From: Tissierellia bacterium
GTDB taxonomy: Bacteria; Bacillota; Clostridia; Tissierellales; Tissierellaceae
NCBI GenBank assembly: GCA_012521625.1
Contig: JAAYLY010000170.1
Coordinates: 1-8,951 of the forward strand
DNA length: 8,951 nucleotides
Direction: 5' to 3'
This document shows, piece by piece, positions 1 to 7,313 of the stretch (its first letter is position 1; every line of letters starts with the position of its first letter). Made by a program: the position numbers and the translations under genes. Below the pieces are notes generated by a model. The model made no database searches. It saw only the letters and a program-made list of their open reading frames with translations, and had not been told where the DNA came from.

Positions 1-7
1 AATAGAT

Positions 8-1192
8 ATGAATAAATTAATCACATATAGCAAAGTAGTAATCATAATTTTAGTTTTATCCTTGACATTAGGAGGCTGTAAAGGAGAAGAAAATATACAA
101 AAAGTGGAAGATGTAGTAAGCAATCCAGAAGAAATAGCTAACAATGATAAAACTTTAGTTAAAACTGGAGAGTTAGAATTAAAATATGCAAAGTCATTTT
201 CTGTTGAGTATTTTGAAGGTGGATATAAAATATTAACCGATGGAAATGGGGATAAGACCATATTAATACCTGTGGGAAAAGAAGTGCCTGAACTTGATGA
301 GGATATAAAAGTTGTCCATCAACCGGTGAAAAAAGTAGGTCCCTTTAGTACTGTAAATATGACCATGCTTAGGGCCTTAGATTCAATAGATATGGCTACC
401 ATTGTTACAACTCCCTTAGATGGCTGGTATGTAGATGATGTAATTGAAAGGATGGAAAGTGGACAAATCACCTTTGTTGGTTGAAATAACAGCCCAGACT
501 ATGAATTGATTCAAGCTGCTAACCCTGATGTAATTTTATTGACTGCTTCCATGGATGAGAACACATTAAAAATGATCGAAAGCCTTGAAGAATTAGGTAT
601 CAACTGGATAGGAATGAATGTAAATATGGAAAATGACCCTAGGGGAAGGTTAGAATGGGTTAAATATGTGGGTGCCATTTTAGATAAGGAAGAAGAAGCA
701 GAAGAATTTTTTGAAAGAGAATTAAAAAAGATAGAAGAAATTGAAAATAGTACTTTGGAATCAGATGGTGTAAAACCAAAGGTTAGCTATGTACGTATAA
801 CCGATGATGGCTATACGGTAAAAAACCAAGGGGATTACTCTGTTAAGATGCTAGAGTTAGCAGGGGGAGATTATATATTCAAGGATTTAAACCCAGGTAA
901 AGATGGTACTTTGAAGATATCAGCGGAAGAATTTTATAAGGCTGCAGAAGATGCAGATATAATCATCTATGAAAATATGGGTGCCTTTGTAGGTACTATG
1001 GAAGAATTTTTAGAAAAGGGTGATCATCTAAGTGGAATTAAGGCAGTAAAGGAAGGAAGGGTATGGGTGACTAAAAGAAACTACTGGCAGTCTGCAGATA
1101 AAGCAGCAGATATGATTAAGGAACTAAGGGATATTTTCACCACTCCTCATGGTGAGTTGGAAGAAACTGAACATTATCTTCTAGCCAAATAA
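8..1192 (+). CDS. Metal-chelate ABC transporter substrate-binding lipoprotein with in-frame TGA (candidate selenoprotein or nonsense-interrupted gene)
   Basis: This gene encodes the extracellular lipid-anchored binding protein of the transporter formed with the next two genes. It would capture an iron-siderophore, heme, corrinoid or similar chelate and deliver it to the permease. Residues 1-24 are a lipoprotein signal: charged start, hydrophobic stretch 10-21 and lipobox L-G-G-C with Cys24. Residues 105-158 (VGPFSTVNMTMLRALDSID, then DGWYVDDVIERMESGQITFVG) are typical of the FecB/BtuF-like fold. Codon 159 is TGA (482-484). The same frame then continues without shift as NNSPDYELIQAANPDVILLT, the familiar PDYE...NPD segment, to a TAA at 1190-1192. 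Read through, it gives 394 residues, normal for the family. No ribosome-binding site precedes the TTG at 506, so a separate second gene is unlikely. Either TGA encodes selenocysteine or the gene carries one nonsense mutation; the sequence alone does not decide. The ATG at 8 lies at the window edge, so its RBS and promoter are not seen. Confidence 0.7.
482..484 (+). other. In-frame TGA, candidate selenocysteine codon (residue 159)
   Basis: This TGA lies in frame between VG and NNSPDYE of the binding protein. It is the only interruption in the 395-codon frame. UGA is not generally reassigned here: tryptophan is TGG throughout, and the permease ends in TGA at 2244-2246, two codons before a TAG in the same frame. 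Selenocysteine is common in anaerobic Clostridia, which makes local recoding reasonable. A point mutation or base-call error remains possible. Confidence 0.5.
495..518 (+). promoter_or_regulatory. Bulged hairpin just 3' of the TGA, SECIS-like
   Basis: The arms pair as 495-497 with 516-518, 499-500 with 514-515, and 502-505 with 510-513. This gives nine Watson-Crick pairs with single bulged A at 498 and 501 and a TTGA tetraloop at 506-509. The stem begins 10 nt after the TGA and the loop 21 nt after it, in the range known for bacterial SECIS elements. The weak point is that the loop G is third, whereas bacterial SECIS loops usually have G in the first two positions. Confidence 0.4.
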
Positions 1193-1219
1193 AATTAACA
1201 TAGTTTGTAATAGTTGACT

Positions 1220-1225
1220 AGGAGG
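1220..1225 (+). promoter_or_regulatory. Ribosome-binding site of the permease gene
   Basis: A perfect AGGAGG lies 4 nt before the ATG at 1230 and fixes the permease start. Confidence 0.8.
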
Positions 1226-1229
1226 AAAA

Positions 1230-2246
1230 ATGAAGAAAAGTATAAGATTTAAAATAGTATTTGTAGCTTTAGTAGTTTTTTTAGCATATACCATTATGTT
1301 AAACCTAGTGTCAGGGTCAATCAGCTTATCCTATAAGGATATAATAGATGTAATTTTAGGTAATAGGATCTTCACAGAACTAGAATACAACATATTGTTT
1401 AAAATTAGAATCCCAAGGATCATAAGTGCCATCTTGTTTGGCATAGCCCTATCCATATCAGGTTTCTTGTTACAAACCTTTTTCAAAAACCCTATAGTGG
1501 GGCCCTTTGTATTGGGGATATCATCGGGTGCTAGGTTGTTTGTAGGTCTATTCATCTTGAGCAATATTAGCATCGGATTTATTGAAAGTCCATTAATTAC
1601 AATATTTCTTGCTGCAGCTGTAGGAAGCCTACTTTCCATGTTACTGGTATTATTATTTGCAAGGAAGGTAGACAATATTTCAATCTTGGTAGTTGTAGGT
1701 ATGATGATTGGCTATATAGCTTCAGCAGGTACAGATTTTATGATTGCCTTCGCAAATGAACATGAAATAGCCGCCTTAGTCAGCTGGTCCATGGGAAGTT
1801 TTTCAGGAATTGGTTGGAATGTGTTAAGATTGTCTGCTGTAATTATCATCCCAACTGTAGTATTGGTTTTTTTCCTATCTAAACCTTTAGAGGCCTATCT
1901 ATTAGGAGAAAACTATGCTAAGAGTATGGGGATAGATATTAAAAGCTTTAGGCTTGTTTTAATTATCCTATCGAGTATATTGTCTGCTTGTGTAACAGCT
2001 TTTGCTGGGCCAATATCCTTTGTAGGAATAGCAGTACCCCATATAGCAAGACTATCCATTAAAACATCTAATCCTAAAATATTAGTGCCGGCCTTAGTAT
2101 TATTAGGCGCCAGCTTTTGCCTTTTAGCTGATTATTTTGCAAGGACATTATTTTCACCAACAGAACTGAGTATAAGTACAGTTACATCCGTTATGGGAGC
2201 CCCTATAGTAATTTGGCTTATGGTAAGTAGGAGGAAGAAGGTATGA
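1230..2246 (+). CDS. FecCD/BtuC-family ABC transporter permease
   Basis: This is the integral membrane subunit that forms the channel for the metal chelate, probably as a homodimer because only one permease gene is present. It has 338 residues, the usual length, with many hydrophobic helices consistent with about ten membrane passes. Family landmarks are visible: KIRIPR at 58-63, the FKNPIVGPFVLGISSGA segment at 85-101, VSWSMGSFSG at 184-193, and GPISFVGIAVPHIAR at 260-274, which lies in the region that docks on the ATPase. GAPIVIWLM near the C-terminus is also typical. The start is supported by AGGAGG at 1220-1225. It follows the binding-protein gene by 37 nt and overlaps the ATPase gene by 4 nt (ATGA), so the two are translationally coupled in one operon. 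The substrate cannot be told from the sequence: iron-siderophore, heme and cobalamin transporters share these motifs. Confidence 0.93.
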   Translation: MKKSIRFKIVFVALVVFLAYTIMLNLVSGSISLSYKDIIDVILGNRIFTELEYNILFKIRIPRIISAILFGIALSISGFLLQTFFKNPIVGPFVLGISSGARLFVGLFILSNISIGFIESPLITIFLAAAVGSLLSMLLVLLFARKVDNISILVVVGMMIGYIASAGTDFMIAFANEHEIAALVSWSMGSFSGIGWNVLRLSAVIIIPTVVLVFFLSKPLEAYLLGENYAKSMGIDIKSFRLVLIILSSILSACVTAFAGPISFVGIAVPHIARLSIKTSNPKILVPALVLLGASFCLLADYFARTLFSPTELSISTVTSVMGAPIVIWLMVSRRKKV

Positions 2247-3433
2247 GCTTTTTAGCAGCGAAGGATTTGCAGGTAGGATACCATAAAAGGATAGTAGTGG
2301 ATAATATTAATATGGATTTAAATAAAGGAGAAATTCTCTGCCTTTTGGGGCCAAATGGATGTGGTAAATCAACAATTTTAAAAACTATTACAAATCAAAT
2401 AGAACTTCTAAATGGAAAAATGACCGTAATGGATAAGGATTTAAATAGTATTAGCAATGGTGAAAGGGCTAAATATATGTCTATAGTTTTAACAGAGAGG
2501 ATAGATCCTGCTATGATGACGGCAGGAGAAGTTGTAGCCTTAGGTAGGTATCCACATACCAATTACTTTGGAAAATTAACCGACAATGATTTAAGGATTA
2601 TTGAAGAGTCATTGATATGTGTAAATGGAATGAAACTTAAAAATAAGCAATTTAAATACTTAAGCGACGGTGAAAAGCAGAGGATTTTGATTGCCCGGGC
2701 AATATGTCAAGAATCAGATATTATGGTATTGGATGAGCCTACGTCCTTTTTGGATATAAAATATAAGGTGGAATTGTTGAATATAATCAAGTCCTTAGCT
2801 TTGAAGAAGTCAAAGACCATAATAATGTCACTACATGAAATTGAGTTAGCAAGTAAAATAGCAGATAAGGTATTACTTATAAAAGATGGGAAGATATATG
2901 ATTACGGAGCTCCTGAAGATATAATAACAGATGAAGCCATAAGAGAGGTCTATAATTTAGACAGTGGATATTTTAATACAACTATTGGAAATATTGAGTT
3001 GCCTAAGATAGAGGAAGAAGCTAAAATCTTCGTTATAGGTGGTGGAGGCAAGGCTTCCAGGATTTATAGGGCTTTAAATAGGAGGGGGATAGCTTTCAAT
3101 AGCGGTATATTATTTAAAAATGATATGGATTATAATATATCCTTAAAATTATCAAATAAGACCATAGCAGAAGATGAATTTGTTAACATAAGGGAAGAAA
3201 AATTAGAAGAAGCAAAGGAATTAATAAAAAACTGTGACTTAGTCATAGATTCGGCTGTTAGTTTAGCAGGTATAGGTAAGGGAAATTATGACCTAATCCA
3301 ATTTGCTATAGAAGAGGGGAAAAGGGTCCTATCCTTGAGGAAGGAAGATATTGGATTAGGTTTAATAAATTATAATACCATTTCACCAATGATCCATGAT
3401 GTAGTAGAATACTTAAGACTAGTTAAAAATTAA
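2243..3433 (+). CDS. FecE/BtuD-type ABC transporter ATPase with extra C-terminal domain
   Basis: This cytoplasmic ATPase drives the chelate transporter. Residues 1-255 are a full nucleotide-binding domain: Walker A GPNGCGKST (36-44), signature LSDGE (140-144), Walker B IMVLDEP (160-166) and switch histidine His198 in SLHE. At the Q-loop the sequence is VLTER, with Thr84 where glutamine is usual. FecE-type ATPases are about 255 residues; this one has 396. The additional 140 residues begin with KIFVIGGGGKASRIYR (261-276), a glycine-rich loop like that of a Rossmann-type nucleotide-binding fold, followed by GILFKNDMDYN (288-298) and an alternating helix/strand pattern. Related extensions occur, from memory, in some clostridial and archaeal homologs, but I know no assigned function. 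An AGGAGG lies in the end of the permease gene and the start overlaps the permease stop. The gene ends at a terminator, so it closes the operon. Confidence 0.92.
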   Translation: MSFLAAKDLQVGYHKRIVVDNINMDLNKGEILCLLGPNGCGKSTILKTITNQIELLNGKMTVMDKDLNSISNGERAKYMSIVLTERIDPAMMTAGEVVALGRYPHTNYFGKLTDNDLRIIEESLICVNGMKLKNKQFKYLSDGEKQRILIARAICQESDIMVLDEPTSFLDIKYKVELLNIIKSLALKKSKTIIMSLHEIELASKIADKVLLIKDGKIYDYGAPEDIITDEAIREVYNLDSGYFNTTIGNIELPKIEEEAKIFVIGGGGKASRIYRALNRRGIAFNSGILFKNDMDYNISLKLSNKTIAEDEFVNIREEKLEEAKELIKNCDLVIDSAVSLAGIGKGNYDLIQFAIEEGKRVLSLRKEDIGLGLINYNTISPMIHDVVEYLRLVKN

Positions 3434-3461
3434 GGAGATAGCCCAATTTGGGTATCTCCTT
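3432..3461. terminator. Intrinsic terminator, probably bidirectional
   Basis: The arms 3432-3440 and 3453-3461 form nine pairs. G3441 is bulged, and 3442-3444 then pair with 3450-3452 around loop AATTT. T-rich sequence follows on the + strand (TTATATTTTATT). On the - strand the complement of 3421-3430 also gives a T-rich tail. It lies between convergent genes and can end both the transporter operon and the LemA-TPM operon. The ATPase stop codon is inside the left arm. Confidence 0.8.
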
Positions 3462-3477
3462 TATATTTTATTAACTT

Positions 3478-4251
3478 TTACCAGCGCCCACCTGCTCCGC
3501 CGCCGCCAGATCGGCCACCCCCACCCCTAGACCTGCCCCTACTACTGCTACCACTATTGCCCCTATAGCCAGTACTTCCCCTACCAAAGGTTCTCATCAT
3601 ACTATAGGTCAGCCAGCCACCGAAGAATTTAAAGTCTACAATTAAGAAGATTATTATCCCTAGGATTAGGAAGATATTGGATAATCTTGACCTATATCCA
3701 AGAGTAAAATCGGATTCATATTCCCCATCATATTGACCGGTCCTTGATTTAAGCTCAATATCATATTCTTTTTCAACATAGTTTAGAATTTCATCATATC
3801 CGGCCAGGACCCCACTATCGTAATCCCCCTGTGAGAAGTATGGTATTATCCTATTTTCGATAATCCGCTTGACTATACTATCAGGCAGGACTCCTTCTAA
3901 GCCATAGCCCACTTCTATCCATAGCTGTCCCTCTGCAGGTACTATAAGAATTAGCAAGCCATTATCCAGCCGGCTGCCACCTATGTCCCATTGGTCGAAT
4001 AATTCAGTGGCGTAGCGGTTGATATCCATGCCTTCTAGGTCATTGATGGTTGCTACCACTATTTGGGCCTCCGTCTTTTCATATAGCTCCAAGTTAGTTT
4101 GTATAATATATTCTTCAGTAGCCTTATTAAGGATATTGGCAGCATCGTAGACATAGAAGTCATAGCTAGGCTGTGGAAGGGCATAGGTTGGCGAAGCAAG
4201 GAATAAAATTATTAAGATTAAGGATATATACTTAAAATGAAGCTTTCTCAT
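3478..4251 (-). CDS. TPM-domain (YgcG-type) membrane-anchored protein with Gly-rich tail
   Basis: The protein has 257 residues. A signal peptide covers about 1-25 (KYISLILIILFLASPTYA). It is followed by a TPM domain at about 29-165, recognised by YDFYVYDAANIL (30-41), QIVVATINDLEGMDINRYA (63-81), NGLLILIV, and GYGLEGVLPDSIVKRIIENRIIPYF (115-139). A membrane segment lies at about 192-208. The tail from about 222 is basic, rich in Gly and Ser, and ends in GGGGAGGRW. This layout is standard for the YgcG family, so the domain would face outside the membrane. TPM domains have been linked to acid-phosphatase activity and to photosystem II repair in plants; the bacterial role is unsettled. It is 12 nt downstream of lemA on the same strand, a common pairing suggesting a joint envelope function. 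Its RBS (TAGGTG) is weak, so translation may depend on lemA. Confidence 0.9.
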   Translation of the reverse strand: MRKLHFKYISLILIILFLASPTYALPQPSYDFYVYDAANILNKATEEYIIQTNLELYEKTEAQIVVATINDLEGMDINRYATELFDQWDIGGSRLDNGLLILIVPAEGQLWIEVGYGLEGVLPDSIVKRIIENRIIPYFSQGDYDSGVLAGYDEILNYVEKEYDIELKSRTGQYDGEYESDFTLGYRSRLSNIFLILGIIIFLIVDFKFFGGWLTYSMMRTFGRGSTGYRGNSGSSSRGRSRGGGGRSGGGGAGGRW

Positions 4252-4263
4252 TTAAGCACCTAC

Positions 4264-4830
4264 TTAAAAGTTTACTTCTGGCACTTCCATATCTTCAGCA
4301 TCAATTTGGAAATAGGCCTTTTGTTCAAAGCCAAATAATCTGGCTATTATATTGGTAGGAAACCTCCTAATGGCAGTATTAAACTCCCTTACTGCATCAT
4401 TATACCTCATTCTTTCAGTGCTGATCCTATTTTCCGTTCCAGCTAGCTCGGCCTGTAACTCTAAGAAGTTTTGATTGGCCTTTAATTCTGGATAATTCTC
4501 CACCACTACATTTAAGGATCTCATGGCGGACTCAAACTGAGCATTGGCCTCAGCATACTCTTCCGGAGTCCTTGCACTTTCAAAGCCAGCCCTGGCATTG
4601 GTGATCTTAGTCAATACTTCCTCTTCATGGCTAGCATAACCCTTAACCGTATTTACCAGATTTGGAATCAGGTCAGCCCTTCTTTTTATCACGTTTTCCA
4701 CCTGAGCCCATTGGCTATTTACACTTTCTTCCATTTTTGCCAGTCTATTGTAAGTTCCAGCTAGGCTAGATCCTACTATAAAAACTATGGCGACAATTAC
4801 TGCAATAGTTATTAGGACACCTTTTTTCAT
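4264..4830 (-). CDS. lemA: LemA family protein
   Basis: The protein has 188 residues, the family's normal length. One N-terminal membrane helix at about 5-24 is followed by the conserved LemA core: YNRLAKMEESVNSQWAQVEN (27-46), KRRADLIPNLVNTVKGYASHE (49-69), ENYPELKANQNF (111-122), and the helical run LQAELAGTENRISTERMRYND (125-145). The segment AVREFNTAIRRFPTN (146-160) and the ending FGFEQKAYFQ (166-175) are also typical. LemA proteins form a helical bundle exposed on one side of the membrane; their biochemical function is not established. The ATG is fixed by AGGAGGG about 6 nt upstream on the - strand. It is the first gene of a two-gene operon with the TPM protein and diverges from a two-component system across 264 bp, making it a plausible target of that regulator (inference). 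Confidence 0.95.
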   Translation of the reverse strand: MKKGVLITIAVIVAIVFIVGSSLAGTYNRLAKMEESVNSQWAQVENVIKRRADLIPNLVNTVKGYASHEEEVLTKITNARAGFESARTPEEYAEANAQFESAMRSLNVVVENYPELKANQNFLELQAELAGTENRISTERMRYNDAVREFNTAIRRFPTNIIARLFGFEQKAYFQIDAEDMEVPEVNF

Positions 4831-4876
4831 CTAATCCCTCCTTTAATATCTATTATATTATCTTTATATCCTTTTG

Positions 4877-4904
4877 AATATAAAATATTTATCTTATTTG
4901 TCTA
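4877..4904 (-). promoter_or_regulatory. Candidate sigma-A promoter for lemA-TPM operon
   Basis: On the - strand, -35 TAGACA (4899-4904) and -10 TATATT (4877-4882) are 16 nt apart and each match consensus at five of six bases. The predicted transcript starts about 40 nt before the lemA ATG. The whole region is very AT-rich, so chance matches are likely. Confidence 0.4.
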
Positions 4905-4957
4905 ATGGTAGATACTTTATACTAACAAACCTTAAAATTCCCCTTACTTTCACTTCT

Positions 4958-4985
4958 TTTACACAATTATCTATTAAGATATAAT
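4958..4985 (+). promoter_or_regulatory. Candidate sigma-A promoter for the two-component operon
   Basis: -35 TTTACA (4958-4963) and a perfect -10 TATAAT (4980-4985) are separated by 16 nt. Transcription would start near 4992, leaving an approximately 100-nt leader before the response-regulator GTG. The rest of the 264-bp divergent region (4831-5094) shows no other feature I can support beyond the two promoters and a possible 11-codon leader ORF at 5008-5043. Confidence 0.55.
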
Positions 4986-5094
4986 ATTAGATAGTAGAGG
5001 GGATTTAATGAGGCAAGATGAGAAGCTTTCAGCAATAGCTTAGATTGAAATCAATAAAAGTGCCTATTTAGGATGATTTTAAAGGGGTGGTAGA

Positions 5095-5769
5095 GTGTAC
5101 AAGATATTAGTGGTAGATGATGAAGAAAAAATCCGGGAAGTTATTAGGGAATATGGGGAGTTTGAAGGCTATGAAGTAACAGAAGCTGAGGATGGGATGA
5201 AAGCCGTCAACCTATGTAAAGAAGAGGATTTCGATATTATAATCATGGATGCCATGATGCCTAAACTAGATGGCTTTTCAGCTGTTAAGGAGATAAAGAA
5301 GTTTAAGGATATACCCGTCCTTATGCTTTCAGCCAGGGGGGAGGAGTATGATAAATTATTTGGCTTTGAAATAGGGGTGGATGACTATGTAGTTAAGCCC
5401 TTCTCCCCTAAGGAGGTTATGGCAAGGGTTAGGGTAATAATCAATAGATATAGGGCCAATGAGGAGAAAAATAGGAAGTTATTATTTAAGGGCTTAGAGA
5501 TAGATATAGATGGTAGGGTGGTGTATGTAGACGGTGAAAGGGTGGATATGACACCAAAGGAGTTTGATCTACTTACCTATATGGCCATCAACAAGAATAT
5601 CGCCCTTTCTAGGGAAAAGCTCCTAGATGAAATCTGGGGCTATGATTTCTATGGAGATGAGCGAACGGTAGATACCCATATTAAGATGCTAAGGAATAGT
5701 CTAGGCAAATACCGCCATTATATAAGGACCCTTAGGGGGATAGGTTATAAATTTGAATATGAGAAATAG
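5095..5769 (+). CDS. OmpR/PhoB-family response regulator
   Basis: This is a 224-residue cytoplasmic DNA-binding regulator. The receiver domain (about 1-115) has the acidic pair Asp8-Asp9, phospho-acceptor Asp52 in IIIMDAMMP, Ser79 and Lys101 in VVKPF, all the conserved switch residues. The winged-helix effector (about 127-222) shows TPKEFDLL (153-160), the ALSREKLLDEIWG segment (170-182), recognition helix ERTVDTHIKMLRNSL (189-203) and RTLRGIGYKF (211-220). Translation starts at GTG 5095, preceded by AGGGGTGG at 5083-5090. The partner kinase follows after 9 nt, so the pair is co-transcribed. The domain architecture places it in the PhoB/ResD/YycF type, but targets cannot be told from sequence. 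The divergent lemA-TPM operon and the pair's own promoter are the closest candidates. Confidence 0.95.
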   Translation: MYKILVVDDEEKIREVIREYGEFEGYEVTEAEDGMKAVNLCKEEDFDIIIMDAMMPKLDGFSAVKEIKKFKDIPVLMLSARGEEYDKLFGFEIGVDDYVVKPFSPKEVMARVRVIINRYRANEEKNRKLLFKGLEIDIDGRVVYVDGERVDMTPKEFDLLTYMAINKNIALSREKLLDEIWGYDFYGDERTVDTHIKMLRNSLGKYRHYIRTLRGIGYKFEYEK

Positions 5770-5778
5770 GGTGGATAT

Positions 5779-7176
5779 ATGTTTAACATAGATAGGAAGA
5801 GCTTGAAATTCAAGATGTGGACTTACTTCATCATATTTGCTGCAGCCATAATGCTTTTACTCTGGCTTTTACAAATAGTTTTCATCAACAGCTATTATGA
5901 GACTATGAAGACCAATGAAATAAAGCGGATCGGCAATTCCTTAGTTAGGGAATATGGGAAGGAGGGCTTTGAAGACCTCCTATACACCACCTCCTTAAAT
6001 GAAGGAATCGTAATAAATATTTTAGACCAGGAGGGCAGGTTAGTATATCCCTTAGACCTAATCGATATTATCATCCAACCTAGGCTTGATTATAGGTTGT
6101 ATATGGAGTTTTTAGTGAATCTATCCAAGGCTGAGAATAACTATGTAGTGTATACCAGGGAGGACCCTAGGCTGGAAAATCCAACCCTAATCTATGGGGC
6201 AATACTTGAAAATCCCCAGGGCTCAAATTATTTTCTCTATATAAAGTCTACCCTGCAACCTATAGATTCTACAGTTAATGTCCTTAAGGATCAGTTGTTG
6301 ATGGTTACGGCCATATCCTTTGTCCTAGCCTTAATATTATCGTTTATAATTGCAGGTAAGTTTACTAGGCCTATAGAAAATATAACTGAGGCGGCTAAGA
6401 AATTGGCAGAGGGCAATTACAATATCCAGTTTGAAAAGGGCTATTATACGGAAATAGATAATCTGGCGGACACCCTCAATTTTGCCACTGGTGAACTTTC
6501 TAAGACTGAAGAGTTAAGAAGGGATTTAATAGCCAATGTATCCCATGATTTAAGGACTCCCTTAACCTTGATAAAATCTTATGGGGAGATGATTAGGGAT
6601 ATATCCGGTAATGATGAGGTAAAAAGAAATTCCCATATAAAGACCATCATAGATGAAGCTGATAGGCTGACTAGGCTTGTCAATGACCTATTAGACCTTT
6701 CTAAGATCCAGTCTGGTATTGATAAGATTAAGCTTAATAAATTTAATATCAGGGAAACCACAGAAAGGGTTTTAGAAAGGTTCCATTACTTTAAGAATGA
6801 GGAAGGCTTTGTATTTACCCTTAATTCTCCAAAGAAGGCCATGGCTTTAGGAGATGAGGAAAAGATAGAGCAGGTCATCTATAATCTCATAAGCAATGCT
6901 GTAAATTATTCACAGGATGAAAGGGAGATAGTCATAAATATCCTAGATAGGGAAGAGGAGGTTTACTTTGAAGTCATAGACAGGGGAGTGGGGATACCTA
7001 AGGAGGAATTACCCAATATTTGGGATAGATACTATAAGGTTGATAAAAGAGCAAAAGTTGGCACTGGTATAGGATTATCAATTGTCAAATCTATACTTGT
7101 TGCTCATAAGGCCCAATTCGGAGTAGAAAGTGAATTAGGCAAGGGTAGCAAGTTCTATTTTACATTAAGGAAATAA
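5779..7176 (+). CDS. Membrane sensor histidine kinase
   Basis: This 465-residue kinase is the partner of the preceding regulator. Membrane helix 1 is at about 14-36 and helix 2 at about 173-193. Between them is an extracellular sensor of about 135 residues whose segment EGIVINILDQEGRLVYP (75-91) looks like a PAS/Cache-type strand pattern; its ligand is unknown. A HAMP linker follows (about 194-247, with FTRPIENITEAAKKLAEGNY). The dimerisation/phospho-acceptor domain has His256 in ANVSHDLRTPLT. The ATPase domain has N-box NLISNAVNYS (369-378), G1 DRGVGIP (401-407), WDRYYKVDK (415-423) and G2 GTGIGLSI (428-435). All catalytic boxes appear intact, so it should be active. GGGTGG precedes the ATG by 5 nt. 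A strong terminator overlaps the stop codon, making the operon two genes long. Confidence 0.95.
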   Translation: MFNIDRKSLKFKMWTYFIIFAAAIMLLLWLLQIVFINSYYETMKTNEIKRIGNSLVREYGKEGFEDLLYTTSLNEGIVINILDQEGRLVYPLDLIDIIIQPRLDYRLYMEFLVNLSKAENNYVVYTREDPRLENPTLIYGAILENPQGSNYFLYIKSTLQPIDSTVNVLKDQLLMVTAISFVLALILSFIIAGKFTRPIENITEAAKKLAEGNYNIQFEKGYYTEIDNLADTLNFATGELSKTEELRRDLIANVSHDLRTPLTLIKSYGEMIRDISGNDEVKRNSHIKTIIDEADRLTRLVNDLLDLSKIQSGIDKIKLNKFNIRETTERVLERFHYFKNEEGFVFTLNSPKKAMALGDEEKIEQVIYNLISNAVNYSQDEREIVINILDREEEVYFEVIDRGVGIPKEELPNIWDRYYKVDKRAKVGTGIGLSIVKSILVAHKAQFGVESELGKGSKFYFTLRK

Positions 7177-7201
7177 GCTCATAGGATGAGCTTATTTTTT
7201 T
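7171..7201 (+). terminator. Intrinsic terminator of the two-component operon
   Basis: A perfect 12-pair stem joins 7171-7182 with 7186-7197 around an AGG loop, and its 3' arm merges into a run of Ts to 7201. The kinase stop codon (7174-7176) lies in the left arm. Confidence 0.9.
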
Positions 7202-7313
7202 AGTATCTTTATACCTTTCTCAAAAATACTTAGATTCTGATAGTTATTAATAAAATTGGGAATTAATACTAATATCTTAGTAGTGCTTCAATATTCAGTC
7301 AGGGGTGAATAGT

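Noticed and set aside
506..1192. Separate gene starting at TTG 506
   Set aside because: It is in frame with 8-484, has no ribosome-binding site, and its start would lie inside the conserved PDYE motif. It is the second half of one gene.
1331..1675. 114-codon frame on the - strand
   Set aside because: It lies wholly inside the permease gene, antisense, with no RBS or recognisable motif. It is a shadow frame.
6579..6761. 60-codon frame on the - strand
   Set aside because: It is antisense to the conserved phospho-acceptor region of the kinase and lacks any independent support.
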